Below are positions 51,588 through 61,559 of a stretch of DNA of 64,000 nt, piece after piece; positions within the stretch are counted from its first letter, which is position 1; each line of letters starts with the position of its first letter. The notes beneath the pieces were generated by a model. It had not been told where the DNA came from and did not search any database. It worked only from the letters and a program-made list of their open reading frames with translations. Made by a program: the position numbers and the translations under genes. This DNA is from Methylorubrum extorquens (GTDB taxonomy: Bacteria; Pseudomonadota; Alphaproteobacteria; Rhizobiales; Beijerinckiaceae), in NCBI RefSeq assembly GCF_024169925.1, contig NZ_JALJXF010000001.1, positions 1,246,001 to 1,310,000 of the forward strand, in the 5' to 3' direction.

Positions 51588-52493
51588 TCAGGCGGCCGGG
51601 TTGACCCGCGGGTCGGCCCGCAGACGCGCTGCGGCAAGATCGACGAAGGCGCGGGTCTTGGCCGGCGCCCGTCGCCCCTCGGGGCTCACGACGTGGATCG
51701 GAACCGGGGCCTCCTCGTCCTCGCCGAGGAGGATGCGCAGGCGCCCTTCCGCCACCGCCGCCGCGACCTGATAGGATAGCAGCCGCGCGATCCCCCAACC
51801 GTCGAGGGCTGCGGCGAGCGCCGCATCGACCGTGTTGCAGACGAGCCGGGGATGGACGTTCACCGTGCTGCGCCGCTCGGGCCCGAACCGCCATTCCGGC
51901 AGGGCGCCGGGGTTTGACGAGCCGATCACCGCGTGATCGCGCAGGTCGCGCGGCGTCTGGGGCACGCCGTACCGCTCCAGATAGCTCGGTGCAGCGCAGA
52001 CGACCCGGCGCACGCTACCGACGCGAGTCGCCGTGAGCCCGGAATCGGCCAGATGGCCGATCCGCACCCCGACATCGATACCCTCCTCGATCAGGTTGAC
52101 GATCCGGTCGAGGAACAGCGCGCGGACCGCCACCGCCGGGTGGCGCGCGAGATAGTCGGTCGCCACCGGCAGCACGTAGAGCCGCCCGAACTGCACCGGC
52201 GCCGTCAGCGTCAGGACACCGCTCGGCGTCGCGGCCGAGCCCGCGGCGGTGGCCTCCGCTTCCGCGATCTCGGCGAGGATGCGGCGGCAATCCTCGAGAT
52301 AGCGCCCGCCCGCCTCGGTGAGCTTCACCGAGCGCGTGGTGCGGATGAACAGCCGCGCCCCGATCATCGCTTCGAGCGCCGCCACCGCCCGGGTGACGGC
52401 GGCCGGGCTCACGGCCAGCGCGCGCCCCGCCCCGGCGAAGCCGCCGCTCTCGGCGACCCGCACGAACACTCGCATTCCTTGCAGCCGGTCCAT
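51588..52493 (-). CDS. LysR-family transcriptional regulator (AaeR/CrgA-like)
   Basis: 301 aa. ATG 52493 ([23 protein letters not shown]) is preceded by GGAGG. HTH residues [34 protein letters not shown]; effector domain from about residue 90 ([28 protein letters not shown]). It is divergent from the GST gene at 52638 (about 145 bp between), which is probably its target. It is convergent with the nitrite reductase flavoprotein, 26 bp apart, and probably not linked with nitrate assimilation. Confidence 0.92.
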   Translation of the reverse strand: MDRLQGMRVFVRVAESGGFAGAGRALAVSPAAVTRAVAALEAMIGARLFIRTTRSVKLTEAGGRYLEDCRRILAEIAEAEATAAGSAATPSGVLTLTAPVQFGRLYVLPVATDYLARHPAVAVRALFLDRIVNLIEEGIDVGVRIGHLADSGLTATRVGSVRRVVCAAPSYLERYGVPQTPRDLRDHAVIGSSNPGALPEWRFGPERRSTVNVHPRLVCNTVDAALAAALDGWGIARLLSYQVAAAVAEGRLRILLGEDEEAPVPIHVVSPEGRRAPAKTRAFVDLAAARLRADPRVNPAA

Positions 52494-52637
52494 GACGCCC
52501 CCTCCATGCAACGGGCAGAGTGGCGATTATTCCGCTGCACGCAACAGTCGCTTGCCGATAATGCCGGTTCACCCCGCCACGGAGAAGGAGTGAGATCCGA
52601 CCCACGGCCCATCCCGCGGCCGGGAGGAGACGACACC

Positions 52638-53264
52638 GTGAAGCTCTACAGTCTGACGCTCTCGGGCCATGCCCACCGGGCCCGCCTGTTCCTGTCGTTG
52701 GTCGGTCAGCCCTTCGAGACCGTCGAGGTCGATTTCGCCGGGGGGCAGAACCGCGCCCCGGATTTTCTCGCGATCAACCCGTTCGGGCAGGTTCCCGTCC
52801 TCGACGACGACGGGACCATCGTGCCGGATTCGAACGCCATCCTCGTCTACCTCGCAAAGAAGCTCGGACGCGGCGACTGGCTGCCCGAGGATGCGGCAGG
52901 GGCCGCACGGGTGCAGCGTTGGCTCTCCGTCGCGGCGGGGCCGATCGCCTTCGGCCCCTGCGCCGCCCGCCTCGTCACGCTGTTCGGCGCCCGCTTCGAT
53001 GCGGGGGAGGTGATCGCCCGCGCCCATAAGATTTTGGCGCTGATCGAGGCGGAACTCTCGTCCCGCGACTGGCTTGCCGCCGACCGTCCGACCATCGCCG
53101 ACGTGGCGCTCTACAGCTACATCGCCGCCGCGCCCGAGGGGAACGTCGATCTTGCGGCCTATGAGAACGTCCGCGCCTGGCTCGCCCGGATCGAGGAGCT
53201 GCCCGGGTTCATCGCGCTTCCGGCCTCGCCGGTCGGCCTGAACGCAGCGGGAGGCCGAGCATGA
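52638..53264 (+). CDS. Glutathione S-transferase family protein
   Basis: 208 aa from GTG 52638 with GGGAGGAG 8 nt upstream. Thioredoxin-like N-terminal half ([22 protein letters not shown], with Ser in place of the usual Tyr, [13 protein letters not shown] and [15 protein letters not shown]) and all-helical C-terminal half ([25 protein letters not shown]). Conjugates or reduces electrophiles with glutathione. It overlaps the next gene by 4 nt (ATGA) and is divergent from a LysR regulator, suggesting an inducible detoxification pair. Confidence 0.92.
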   Translation: MKLYSLTLSGHAHRARLFLSLVGQPFETVEVDFAGGQNRAPDFLAINPFGQVPVLDDDGTIVPDSNAILVYLAKKLGRGDWLPEDAAGAARVQRWLSVAAGPIAFGPCAARLVTLFGARFDAGEVIARAHKILALIEAELSSRDWLAADRPTIADVALYSYIAAAPEGNVDLAAYENVRAWLARIEELPGFIALPASPVGLNAAGGRA

Positions 53265-54226
53265 ACACGCCGGCCGCAGCCGCATCCTCTCCCTGGCACC
53301 GGGGCGAGGTGGCGATTCAGGAGCGCGTCGGCATTGCCGAGCGGATGGCCGAACTCGGCCCGCGGGTGATCCGCGATCACCTGACCGAGCAGCACCGGGC
53401 GTTCTTTCCGCTGCTGCCCTTCATCGTGCTCGGAAGCGTGGATCGAGAGGGCCGCCCCTGGGCGACGTTGCGGGAGGGAAGGCCGGGCTTTCTTCACGCG
53501 CCGGACCCGTTTCGGCTCCGGGTGGAGGGAAGCCGCGAGCCGGACGATCCCGCCGAGGCGGGGCTGGCGGACGGCGACGGCGTGGCCGTGCTCGGCATCG
53601 AACTGGCCACGCGCCGCCGCAACCGCCTGAACGGCATCGTCGAGCGCACGGGGCCGGAGGGCTTCGCGATCCGCGTCGAGCAGAGCTTCGGGAATTGCCC
53701 GCAATACATCCACGGTCGGCAGGAAGGCCCCCGCGACGGAGCGCGGGCAGCTCGGCCCCGCCCCGTTCTGTCGCACAGGCTCGATCCGGCGGCGCAGCGG
53801 CTCGTTGCAGCGGCCGACACCTTCTTCGTGGCGAGCTTCGTCGAGCACCCAGGAGGCCGGCGGGAGGTCGATGTCTCGCACCGGGGAGGGCGGGCCGGCT
53901 TCGTGCGGGTCGGCGCGGAGGGCAGCCTCACGGTGCCCGACTATTCCGGCAACCGCTTCTTCAACACGCTGGGCAACCTTCTGGCGAACCCGCGGGCGGG
54001 GCTGGTCTTTCCGGATTTCGCGACCGGCGATCTGCTGCAGATGAGCGGACGCACCGAGATCGTGCTCGATCCCGCGGAGGACGAACGGATCGACGGCGCC
54101 GAGCGCCTGTGGCGGTTCGTGCCGGAGCGGGTCGTGTTCCGGGCTGGCGCGCTGGGGCTGCGCTTCGTCGAGCCCAGGGCGGCGTCGTCAACGGCTCAGT
54201 CGGATTTGCGCCCGCAGCGGATGTAG
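53261..54226 (+). CDS. Pyridoxamine-5'-phosphate-oxidase-like FMN-binding protein
   Basis: 321 aa. Two split-barrel FMN-binding regions: [28 protein letters not shown] near residue 50, and [33 protein letters not shown] with [25 protein letters not shown] near residues 185-250. The tandem arrangement is typical of the large PNPOx-like class found beside GST genes. Probably a flavin-dependent reductase or oxidase; substrate unknown. It is co-translated with the GST upstream. Its 3' end overlaps the minus-strand gene at 54196 by about 30 bp. Confidence 0.85.
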   Translation: MNTPAAAASSPWHRGEVAIQERVGIAERMAELGPRVIRDHLTEQHRAFFPLLPFIVLGSVDREGRPWATLREGRPGFLHAPDPFRLRVEGSREPDDPAEAGLADGDGVAVLGIELATRRRNRLNGIVERTGPEGFAIRVEQSFGNCPQYIHGRQEGPRDGARAARPRPVLSHRLDPAAQRLVAAADTFFVASFVEHPGGRREVDVSHRGGRAGFVRVGAEGSLTVPDYSGNRFFNTLGNLLANPRAGLVFPDFATGDLLQMSGRTEIVLDPAEDERIDGAERLWRFVPERVVFRAGALGLRFVEPRAASSTAQSDLRPQRM

Positions 54227-54909
54227 TTCGCCTGGCCCTTGCCGCTGGACCAGGTGAGCCGGTCGTGCTCGACGAGGAGGCGGACCTGCGAGGTCCAGCG
54301 GCGGCCGCGCTCGCTGCAATCGGCGGCCATGGTCCAGGCGCTGCCCTCGCGGCGGTTGTTGCGGAAGCGGCAGATGGTGCGCCCGGCCCTGGCGCCGTCC
54401 TCGTTGATCGTGGCAGGCAGGAAGCCGCGGCGGCGCTGCCGCTGGCCGCAGGCCACCGGATTCGGCCCCCAGATGCCGACGAAGGCCGCGCGCTCCACCA
54501 GCGGCGCGGCGGGTCGCGGCTCGGCCGGGGGCACGACCGTCTCCAGCGGGGGTGCGGGCGCGGCGACCGTGAGCACCCGCGGCGGGTTGGCGACGGGCAT
54601 GGCCGGCCGCTCCGGCTCGGGAATCCGCACCTCCGGGACGTCGATGCCGTCGGTCGCCGCGAATCGGGTCTGGCCGGCGGGCGCCGCCACGGGCCCGTCA
54701 TCGGTGAGGACGACCAGTGTGTAGGCGAACAGGGCGCCCCAGCCCGCGGCCAGGATCACCGGGATCGCGAGGCGTCGCGACAGGGCCGCGGAGGTCACCT
54801 CCCGTGCCCCATCACCGATTCCGCCGGCCTCCTGCGCGCCGTCTGCCGTCATCGGCCCTGCCGCCGCCCCCCTCGCCGCCTCTTCGGCCTGTGCTCCCGA
54901 TATCAGCAT
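54196..54909 (-). CDS. Membrane-anchored protein with C-terminal basic/Cys domain, function unknown
   Basis: 237 aa from ATG 54909. A cytoplasmic N-terminus of about 45 aa precedes one membrane segment (LAIPVILAAGWGALFAYTLVVL), a Pro-rich periplasmic linker (VPPAEPRPAAP...), and a compact domain of about 85 aa: FVGIWGPNPVACGQRQRRRGF ... TICRFRNNRREGS ... MAADCSERGRRWTSQVRLL ... YIRCGRKSD. Four Cys in the domain could form two disulfides. The WGP...CG...C...C arrangement looks like a small periplasmic ligand- or wall-binding domain; no name is assigned. Confidence 0.72.
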   Translation of the reverse strand: MLISGAQAEEAARGAAAGPMTADGAQEAGGIGDGAREVTSAALSRRLAIPVILAAGWGALFAYTLVVLTDDGPVAAPAGQTRFAATDGIDVPEVRIPEPERPAMPVANPPRVLTVAAPAPPLETVVPPAEPRPAAPLVERAAFVGIWGPNPVACGQRQRRRGFLPATINEDGARAGRTICRFRNNRREGSAWTMAADCSERGRRWTSQVRLLVEHDRLTWSSGKGQANYIRCGRKSD

Positions 54910-55115
54910 TCTCGCATCCGAGACGATGTTCCAGAGCCTGCGCCGTGCGGCGCATTCCCCGAAATGGCCCACGGCCCTTGTGGCCCGCGTTCCAAGATAG
55001 ACACGGGGATAGACGCCGGGAATGCGGCAGCGGCACGGCAACCACTTCCCGCCGCAAGCGGAACCTGCCATGGTCAAGCTTGGCGGCCGCGACGGCCGTC
55101 GACCGTACCGGTGTG

Positions 55116-55445
55116 ATGAAACCTGTCACCCTCGCCGTTCTCGGCTCGGCACTGGCGCCCCTGCTGACGTCGCCCTTTGCCCTTGCTCCCGCCATGGCCC
55201 AGCCGCGCACACAGACGGCGCGCCCGACTTGCGTGGAGGCGATGGCCCAGGTGAAGGCGGAAGGCGAGGCGACGCTCAGCTTCGGCGGGCGCCCGCCCGA
55301 GCGGTTTGTGCGCGACCGCAGTTTCTGCGAACTCAGTGAAATTGCCGAGTTGCGCTTCGTCCCGACCCGCGACAACCCCCAATGCCCGATCGGCTACCGC
55401 TGCCGCGAGCCGGATTACGGTGATTGGAACTGGGACGCGAATTGA
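55116..55445 (+). CDS. Small exported protein with Cys pairs, function unknown
   Basis: 109 aa. Sec signal MKPVTLAVLGSALAPLLTSP...AMAQ. The mature 80 residues contain four Cys (TCVEA, FCELS, QCPIGYRC), probably two disulfides, and end acidic and aromatic (EPDYGDWNWDAN). A GTG directly before the ATG is an alternative start. No recognised family. Upstream open frame is shadow. It is divergent from the membrane-anchored protein at 54909. Confidence 0.65.
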   Translation: MKPVTLAVLGSALAPLLTSPFALAPAMAQPRTQTARPTCVEAMAQVKAEGEATLSFGGRPPERFVRDRSFCELSEIAELRFVPTRDNPQCPIGYRCREPDYGDWNWDAN

Positions 55446-55696
55446 CGGCCGAGAGACCGCGGAAACGGCCTCGGACGTCGTCCCGGAGTTCGTCCACGGT
55501 GTCGCACCCGGCGGCCCGCGGCGCTGGCGGGCAGCAGCCCTACCCCTCGACATGACCGAAAATTCACGTGACAGGCGCGGCTGCGCGCCACGTTCTTGCC
55601 ACGACCGATAGCCAGGGCCGCCGCATTCGGCGATTGAACCCGTCCGTCGGCGCGCCATCCGCTATGAGGGTGGCAGAGCCGGTGCAGCGAGAAGGA

Positions 55697-57820
55697 ATGA
55701 CCCGCGTGGCCGCATTGAAGAGCAGGCTCGGCATCCAGGCCGTGCTGACGGCGCTCGTCGCGCTCCTGCTGCTGGCCATGCCGGGAATTCCGAGCCCACC
55801 GCTCTACGTCTCGCTCGCGGGCTTCGCGATGGCGGGCATCCTCATCGCCTCGAACAGCCTCTCGGCCTACCTCAAGATCTTCGTCTCGGTTTACGGCATC
55901 GGCTACCTGCTGCTCGCGGTCGCAAAGACGCTGGCGACGATGGGCGCGCTGCCGGGCGTCGTCGCGGCGCTGCTGCCGCCGGATTTCGCGGCAACGGGTT
56001 CCGTGGTGTTCGCCGCCATCGTGCTTGCCATCTCGTACTGGAAGCCGATCCACGAGATCACCCTGATCGCCGACCCCTACTTCGCCAGCCACGACGCGCC
56101 GAGCCGGGAAATCGGGATGTTCCGCCGGTTCGGGCGCACCGAGGGGCAGATCGGCCGAAACCTCGTGGCGCTGTCGATCTTTGTCAGCTTCGCGGATGTC
56201 GCGATCACGCTCGGCTTTAATTTCTACTACCGCGACATGTACAACTCCCTGCAGGCCCTCGACGCATCGGCGTTCTGGAATCAGGTGTTGTGGGTCTTCA
56301 TCCCGCTCGCGGTGCTCAACGTCGCGATCGGCATGTTCGACCTCTACGTCGATTCGGGGCTGCAACTCCGCTGGCGCACCTGGCTCACGCACAGTCTCTA
56401 CGAGCGCTGGCTCGGGCAGGGCACGCATTACCGCATCCCCTTCGTCGACGAGCACGCCGACAACCCGGACCAGCGCATCCAGTCGGACGTCAACAACTTC
56501 ATCGCCCAAACCACGACGCTCTCGACCCGGCTGCTGTCGCAGGCGGCGCAGCTCGTCTCCTTCATCGTCATCCTGTGGACGCTCTCGCGCGACTTCGTGC
56601 TGCCGTTCACCGATGCCGTGGTCCCCGGCTTCCTCGTCTGGCTGGTGATCGCCTACGCCGTGGTCGGCACGTGGCTCACGCACCTCATCGGCAAGCCGCT
56701 CATCGGCCTCGACTACCGGCAGGAGCAGGTGGAGGCGGATTTCCGCTTCGCCCTTGCACGCAACCGCATCTACTCGGAGCAGATCGCCCTGCTGCGCGGC
56801 GAGCGGGCCGAGGCTTCGCGGCTCTCCACCCTGTTCCACTCCATCATCGACAACTACGTCGGCATCATCTTCCGGCGCATCAAGCTGATCGCCTTCACCT
56901 TCAGCTACCGGCAGATGAGCTCGATCTTCCCGCTCATCATCGCCGCCCCCTCGTTCTTCGCCAAGAAGATCACCCTGGGCGCCCTGCAGCAGACCGCGAA
57001 CGCGTTCAGCAACGTCCAGGGTTCGCTGAACTTCTTCATCACTTCATACACCATCCTCGCCGCCTACAAGGCGAACACCATGCGTCTCGGCTCGTTCAAG
57101 CGGGCGATGACCAAGGCCGAGGCCCTGGCCGGAGCGGGCTACGGCCTCGCCAACGGCAACGACACCGCCGGCGGCGTGACCGCTCGCGATCTGACCCTGG
57201 CGCTGCCCGACGGCCGCGAGATCGTGCGGGCGGGCGCACTTGAACTCCCGAAAGGCGGGGCGACTCTCGTCACCGGTCCCTCGGGCTCGGGCAAGTCGAC
57301 CCTGTTCCGGGCGATCGCCGGGATCTGGCCGTTCGGCAAGGGCCGGGTCGACGTGCCGGCCGGACAATCGGCGCTGGTTCTGCCGCAGCGGCCCTACATC
57401 CCGCTTGGCTCCCTGCGCGGCGCGGTGGCCTATCCGAACACGGTCGACCGGTTCTCCGACGAGGCGATCCGCGATGCGCTTCGCGCCGCGCAACTCCCGC
57501 AACTCGCGGACCGGCTCGACGAGGTCGATACCTGGGACCGGCGCCTTTCGGGCGGCGAGCAGCAGCGCCTCGCCATCGCGCGGGCGATCCTGGCGAAACC
57601 CGACTGGCTGTTCCTCGACGAATCGACCGCCGCCCTCGACGAGGACACCGAGGCCGAGATCTACCGGACGCTGCGCACGACGATGCCCGGCACGACCATC
57701 GTCTCGATCGGCCACCGCTCGACCCTGCACAAGCACCACGACCGGCGCGTCGAGATGAAGCCGGCCGAGGGCGGTCGCTTCGAGCCGCGCCTGTCGCCGA
57801 TGCCGGCCCCGGCGGAGTAG
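55697..57820 (+). CDS. SbmA/BacA-like ABC exporter fused to ATPase (BclA/YddA type)
   Basis: 707 aa from ATG 55697 (AGAAGG close upstream; ATG 55664 is also possible). Membrane domain of the SbmA/BacA class covering about 1-450, with FYYRDMYNSLQALDASAFWNQ, LRWRTWLTHSLYERWLGQGTHYRI, NPDQRIQSDVNNF and EEVEADFRFALARNR-type residues. The ATPase has Walker A GPSGSGKST, signature LSGGEQQRLAIARAIL and Walker B WLFLDESTAALDE. Relatives import peptides such as antimicrobial or nodule peptides and affect very-long-chain lipid A. Plant association of methylobacteria makes peptide tolerance plausible. Monocistronic. Confidence 0.93.
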   Translation: MTRVAALKSRLGIQAVLTALVALLLLAMPGIPSPPLYVSLAGFAMAGILIASNSLSAYLKIFVSVYGIGYLLLAVAKTLATMGALPGVVAALLPPDFAATGSVVFAAIVLAISYWKPIHEITLIADPYFASHDAPSREIGMFRRFGRTEGQIGRNLVALSIFVSFADVAITLGFNFYYRDMYNSLQALDASAFWNQVLWVFIPLAVLNVAIGMFDLYVDSGLQLRWRTWLTHSLYERWLGQGTHYRIPFVDEHADNPDQRIQSDVNNFIAQTTTLSTRLLSQAAQLVSFIVILWTLSRDFVLPFTDAVVPGFLVWLVIAYAVVGTWLTHLIGKPLIGLDYRQEQVEADFRFALARNRIYSEQIALLRGERAEASRLSTLFHSIIDNYVGIIFRRIKLIAFTFSYRQMSSIFPLIIAAPSFFAKKITLGALQQTANAFSNVQGSLNFFITSYTILAAYKANTMRLGSFKRAMTKAEALAGAGYGLANGNDTAGGVTARDLTLALPDGREIVRAGALELPKGGATLVTGPSGSGKSTLFRAIAGIWPFGKGRVDVPAGQSALVLPQRPYIPLGSLRGAVAYPNTVDRFSDEAIRDALRAAQLPQLADRLDEVDTWDRRLSGGEQQRLAIARAILAKPDWLFLDESTAALDEDTEAEIYRTLRTTMPGTTIVSIGHRSTLHKHHDRRVEMKPAEGGRFEPRLSPMPAPAE

Positions 57821-57965
57821 GGGCCGACCCCTTCCGTTACGGGGCGGACGGCGCCGCCCCTTCCGGCTGCAGCGCTGACGACGATCCTTCGCTCGGGCAT
57901 GATGAACGGCGTAAGGCCGTACGGGGCGGCTGGATCGGGCCCGTTCGCCCGCTCGGAGCGACAGC

Positions 57966-58349
57966 ATGACCGACCTCGCGATCAACAAGGCGAACGTCGT
58001 CGCCTTCTACGAACTGATGTTCAACGAGAGCCGGCCGCGCGAGGCGATCGAGCGTTACGCCGGTGACGACTACATCCAGCACAACCCCCACGTGGCGAGC
58101 GGCAAGGACGGCTTCATCGCCTACTTCGAGCGCATGGCCCGCGAATGGCCCGGCAAGCGAGTCGAGGTGAAACGGGCGGTCGCCGAAGGTGATCTGGTCG
58201 TGCTGCACTGTCTCCAGCACTGGCCGGGCGACCATGATTATGCGGCCATCGACATCTTCCGGCTCGATGACGGCGGCCGGATCGTCGAGCACTGGGACGT
58301 CCTGCAGATCCTGCCCGAACACTCCGCCAATGCGAACGGGATGTTCTGA
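57966..58349 (+). CDS. SnoaL-like (NTF2-fold) protein
   Basis: 127 aa, single NTF2-like domain: [48 protein letters not shown], then the paired strands [21 protein letters not shown] and [24 protein letters not shown]. Members are small hydrolases, cyclases or binding proteins; the conserved HNP and EHWDVLQ motifs place it in the common SnoaL-like bacterial group. Function not assignable. It converges with the fructosamine-kinase-like gene; a T6 run follows its stop and may help termination. Confidence 0.9.
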   Translation: MTDLAINKANVVAFYELMFNESRPREAIERYAGDDYIQHNPHVASGKDGFIAYFERMAREWPGKRVEVKRAVAEGDLVVLHCLQHWPGDHDYAAIDIFRLDDGGRIVEHWDVLQILPEHSANANGMF

Positions 58350-58435
58350 GACTTTTTTCGGACGCCCGCTGGCCGTTGCGACGGGAGGCAAACGGTGTCC
58401 GGTCGCGGGCCCGAGAGGATCGAACGAACACCCGC

Positions 58436-59242
58436 TCAGACGCCGGCCGCATCCAGAAGCCCCTCGACCATGCCGCGATAGCCGCCGCCGAACAGGCGCC
58501 AATGCACCAGGGCCGGCCAGAGTTGGTAGATCGGCATGCGCTCCGCCGCGCCGGGCTCGGGCGCGCCGTAAGCCGCTCGGAAGGCGGGGCCGGGCCGTCC
58601 GAATAGACCCAGCATCGCCAGATCGACCTCGGCATGGCCGTGATAGCAGGCCGGATCGATCAGCCCCGAGACCCGGTCGCCCGCGTAGAGCACGTTGCCG
58701 CCCCACAGGTCGCCGTGGAGCAGGGCTGCGCGGGGGCGCTCCGGCAGGCGGTTCTTTAGATCGTTCGCCAGCCGCTCGACCCGCCGGAACAGCGAGGGCG
58801 GGAGGTGCCCGGCATGGCAGAGCAGGCGCCGCCGGCCCCAGAAGGCGGGCCAGTCGTCGTCCCAGGCATTCTCGATGGCGACGGGGCCGAACGCGTAATC
58901 GGCGTGCCAGCCGTAGCGCTCGCCCTCCGTTGCGTGCAGGCAGGCGACGACCCGGCCGAGATCGGCGTCGGTGCCCGGTCCGGAACCGGTATCGGGCAGG
59001 CATTCGAGCACGAGCACCGTCTCGTCCGCGGCCAGCACGGCGGGCGCCGGGGCACCGGTCGCGGCGATGGCCACGAGCATCCGGGCCTCTTCCCGCGTCG
59101 CCGGCCCGGTCTTCGCCACGGCCTCGCGCCCATCCCCCAGTCTCAGGCGGACGCATTCGGACAGGTCGCCGCCCGCCATCGGCCGTGCCTCGGCGAGGGA
59201 CGCGCCGAGCAGGTCCGCCGCGCGGCGGGCGAGGTCGCTCAT
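58436..59242 (-). CDS. Fructosamine-3-kinase-like aminoglycoside-phosphotransferase-fold kinase
   Basis: 268 aa. APH-like fold: N-terminal EAVAKTGPATREEARMLVAIAATGAPAPAVLAA, catalytic loop LLHGDLWGGNVLY (Asp and Asn), metal-binding GLIDPACYHGHAEVDLAML, and C-terminal YQLWPALVHWRLFGGGYRGMV. Phosphorylates fructosamines, initiating removal of glycation. It is the last of a three-gene operon, overlapping the low-Mr phosphatase gene by 4 nt; deglycation kinases and such phosphatases are often neighbours. Confidence 0.92.
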   Translation of the reverse strand: MSDLARRAADLLGASLAEARPMAGGDLSECVRLRLGDGREAVAKTGPATREEARMLVAIAATGAPAPAVLAADETVLVLECLPDTGSGPGTDADLGRVVACLHATEGERYGWHADYAFGPVAIENAWDDDWPAFWGRRRLLCHAGHLPPSLFRRVERLANDLKNRLPERPRAALLHGDLWGGNVLYAGDRVSGLIDPACYHGHAEVDLAMLGLFGRPGPAFRAAYGAPEPGAAERMPIYQLWPALVHWRLFGGGYRGMVEGLLDAAGV

Positions 59243-59718
59243 TCCGCTCCGGCGATCCGACGGCCGAGGGCTCGAGCGCCCGCCGTCACATCGGCCCAGG
59301 TGGTGTCGAAGCCGGCGTCGGCACCGTAATAGGGGTCGGCCACCGGCTCGCCCGCCCGGCCCGGCACGTGGTCGAGAAGCAGGCTCAGTTCGGCCCGCGA
59401 CCCTTCGGGCCGCAGGGCGCGCAGCCGCGCAAGATTGGAGAGATCCAGGGCGACGACGTGATCGAAGCGCTCGAAATCGGCCGGCGTGACCTGACGCCCG
59501 CGATAGCCCGCAATGTCGACACCGTTGGCCCGCGCCACCGCGATCGCGCGGGGGTCGGGCGGCTCACCGACGTGCCAGTCGCCGGTGCCGGCGGAATCGA
59601 CCGTGACATCGAGGCCAATCCGCGCCGCCTCCTGGCGGAAGGCGGCCTCGGCCAGCGGCGAACGGCAGATGTTGCCCAGGCACACGAACAGGATCGCGGA
59701 GCGGGAGGGCTCGGTCAC
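59239..59718 (-). CDS. Low-molecular-weight protein-tyrosine phosphatase
   Basis: 159 aa from GTG 59718. P-loop CLGNICRS with nucleophile C13 and R19 (C-x5-R) at the N-terminus, and the general-acid Asp in ADPYYGAD near the C-terminus. Overlaps the upstream aminopeptidase (GTGA) and the downstream kinase gene (ATGA). Could remove phosphate from tyrosine or from sugar phosphates in the deglycation route; in this context the latter is possible but inferred. Confidence 0.95.
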   Translation of the reverse strand: MTEPSRSAILFVCLGNICRSPLAEAAFRQEAARIGLDVTVDSAGTGDWHVGEPPDPRAIAVARANGVDIAGYRGRQVTPADFERFDHVVALDLSNLARLRALRPEGSRAELSLLLDHVPGRAGEPVADPYYGADAGFDTTWADVTAGARALGRRIAGAE

Positions 59719-61553
59719 GCCGTAGCCTTTCCAAGCGGCCGCGTCGCCGCCTCCAGCCAGTCCCGCGTCGGCCCGTCGAGATCCGGCGACAGGGCCTCAC
59801 GCACCCGCGCGTGGTAGGCGTCGAGCCACGCCGCGTCGTCCGCACCGAGCACGGCCGGGTCGATCAGCCGCCGGTCGATCGGGGCCAGCGTCAGGGTCTC
59901 GAAGCCGAGCATCGTCCGATCGCCGCCAGGAATCGTCCGCGCCTCGACGAGGATGAGGTTCTCGATGCGGATGCCGTAGGCGCGGCTGCGATAGTAGCCC
60001 GGCTCGTTCGAGAGGATCATGCCGGGCTTCAACGCCACCGTGCCGGTCTTGGCGATGCGCTGCGGACCCTCGTGGACCGAGAGGAAGGCGCCGACGCCGT
60101 GGCCGGTGCCGTGGTCGTAATCGAGCCCGGCCTGCCACAGGCTCATCCGGGCCAACGCATCGATCTGTGCCCCCGTCGTCCCGTCGGGAAAGACGGCGCG
60201 GGCGATGGCGATATGGCCCTTCAGTACGCGGGTGAAGCGGTCGCGCATCTCGTCCGTCGGCGTGTCGATGGCGACGGTGCGGGTGATGTCGGTTGTGCCG
60301 TCGGCGTATTGCGCGCCGGAATCGATCAGGAAGAGTTCGCCGGGCTGCGCCGTGCGATCGGTGGCGCGGGTGACGCGGTAATGGACGATGGCGCCGTTGG
60401 GCCCAGAGCCGGAAATCGTCGGGAAGGAGACGTCGCGCAGCCCGCCGCCCTCCTGGCGGAAATCCTCCAGCGCCTCGACGGCGGCGATCTCGCTCACCCC
60501 CTCGGGCGCGGCCCGGTCGAGCCAGGCGAGGAAGCGCGTCACGGCAAGGCCGTCGCGGTGGTGGGCGGCGCGGGTACCGGCGATCTCGGCCGCGTTCTTG
60601 ACCGCCTTCATGGCGGTGACCGGATCGGCGCCGACATCGGCGACGCCCCCGGCGGCCTCGACGCGGTCCTTGAGGGCCGCCGCCCCCGTCGCCGCGTCGA
60701 TCCGCACGCGCTTGGCGCCGGTGCACAGACCGGCGAGATCCGCGTCGAAGGCGCTGCGCGGGCGAAGGTCGGCCAGCGTTTCGAGGGCGGCGCGCAGGTC
60801 GGCATCGATCTGCGGCGAGGTGAGGTAGAGGGCGGCCCGGCCCTCGCGGGGCAACAGCGCGTAACCGAGCGCCAGCGGCGTGTGGGCGATGTCGGCACCG
60901 CGCAGGTTGAAGGTCCAGGCGAGGTTATGGGGATCGGAGATCACCAGGGTGTCGAGCCCGCCCTCGTCCAGCGCGGCGCGGATGCGGTCGAGCTTTTCAG
61001 CCCGCGTTTCGCCCGTGAGATCGTCGGGATGGACCGCGACACGGCCGGCGGGTGCCCGGGGCCGACCGGCCCAGACCGCATCCACGAGATTGTCCGGCAC
61101 GGCGCGCAGCGACGCTCCCGCCTTGATGGCGGCGCGCTCCAGGCGGGCGACGCCGTCGGGCGTGTGAAGCCAGGGATCGTAGGCAAGGGTTTGACCGGGC
61201 TTCAGGTGGGTGCCGAGCCAAGCCTCGGGTGTCGTCTCGGCGAGTAGCACCACGGTGATGATCCCGGTCTCGACCTGCTCCGGCGCCTGAAGGGTGTAGC
61301 GGCCATCGACGAACAGGGCGGCCTCGTCGGCGAGCACGATCGCGAGGCCGGCCGACCCGGTGAAGCCGGTAAGCCATGCGAGCCGCTCGGCATTGGCCGG
61401 CACGTATTCCGACTGATGCTCATCGGCCCGGGGCACGACGAAGCCGTCGGCGCGGATCTCGCGGAGCGCCGCGCGCAGGGCTTCGATCCGCTCAGGCCCC
61501 TTGGTGTGGCTCGGATCGTCGAAGGTCTGGAAGCGGGGCAGGGGTGTCGTCAT
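59715..61553 (-). CDS. Xaa-Pro aminopeptidase (M24B, PepP-like)
   Basis: 612 aa, two creatinase-like N-terminal domains and a C-terminal pita-bread M24 domain, the long eukaryote-like APP form. Metal ligands are visible in LIDSGAQYADGTTDITRTVAI (two Asp), GTGHGVGAFLSVHEGPQ (His) and ILSNEPGYYR (Glu), with the final Glu downstream. Removes N-terminal residues before proline, releasing amino acids from peptides. It is the first gene of the operon with the phosphatase and the kinase. A strongly structured, repeat-like segment lies just upstream. Confidence 0.95.
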   Translation of the reverse strand: MTTPLPRFQTFDDPSHTKGPERIEALRAALREIRADGFVVPRADEHQSEYVPANAERLAWLTGFTGSAGLAIVLADEAALFVDGRYTLQAPEQVETGIITVVLLAETTPEAWLGTHLKPGQTLAYDPWLHTPDGVARLERAAIKAGASLRAVPDNLVDAVWAGRPRAPAGRVAVHPDDLTGETRAEKLDRIRAALDEGGLDTLVISDPHNLAWTFNLRGADIAHTPLALGYALLPREGRAALYLTSPQIDADLRAALETLADLRPRSAFDADLAGLCTGAKRVRIDAATGAAALKDRVEAAGGVADVGADPVTAMKAVKNAAEIAGTRAAHHRDGLAVTRFLAWLDRAAPEGVSEIAAVEALEDFRQEGGGLRDVSFPTISGSGPNGAIVHYRVTRATDRTAQPGELFLIDSGAQYADGTTDITRTVAIDTPTDEMRDRFTRVLKGHIAIARAVFPDGTTGAQIDALARMSLWQAGLDYDHGTGHGVGAFLSVHEGPQRIAKTGTVALKPGMILSNEPGYYRSRAYGIRIENLILVEARTIPGGDRTMLGFETLTLAPIDRRLIDPAVLGADDAAWLDAYHARVREALSPDLDGPTRDWLEAATRPLGKATA

Positions 61554-61559
61554 GACGGA

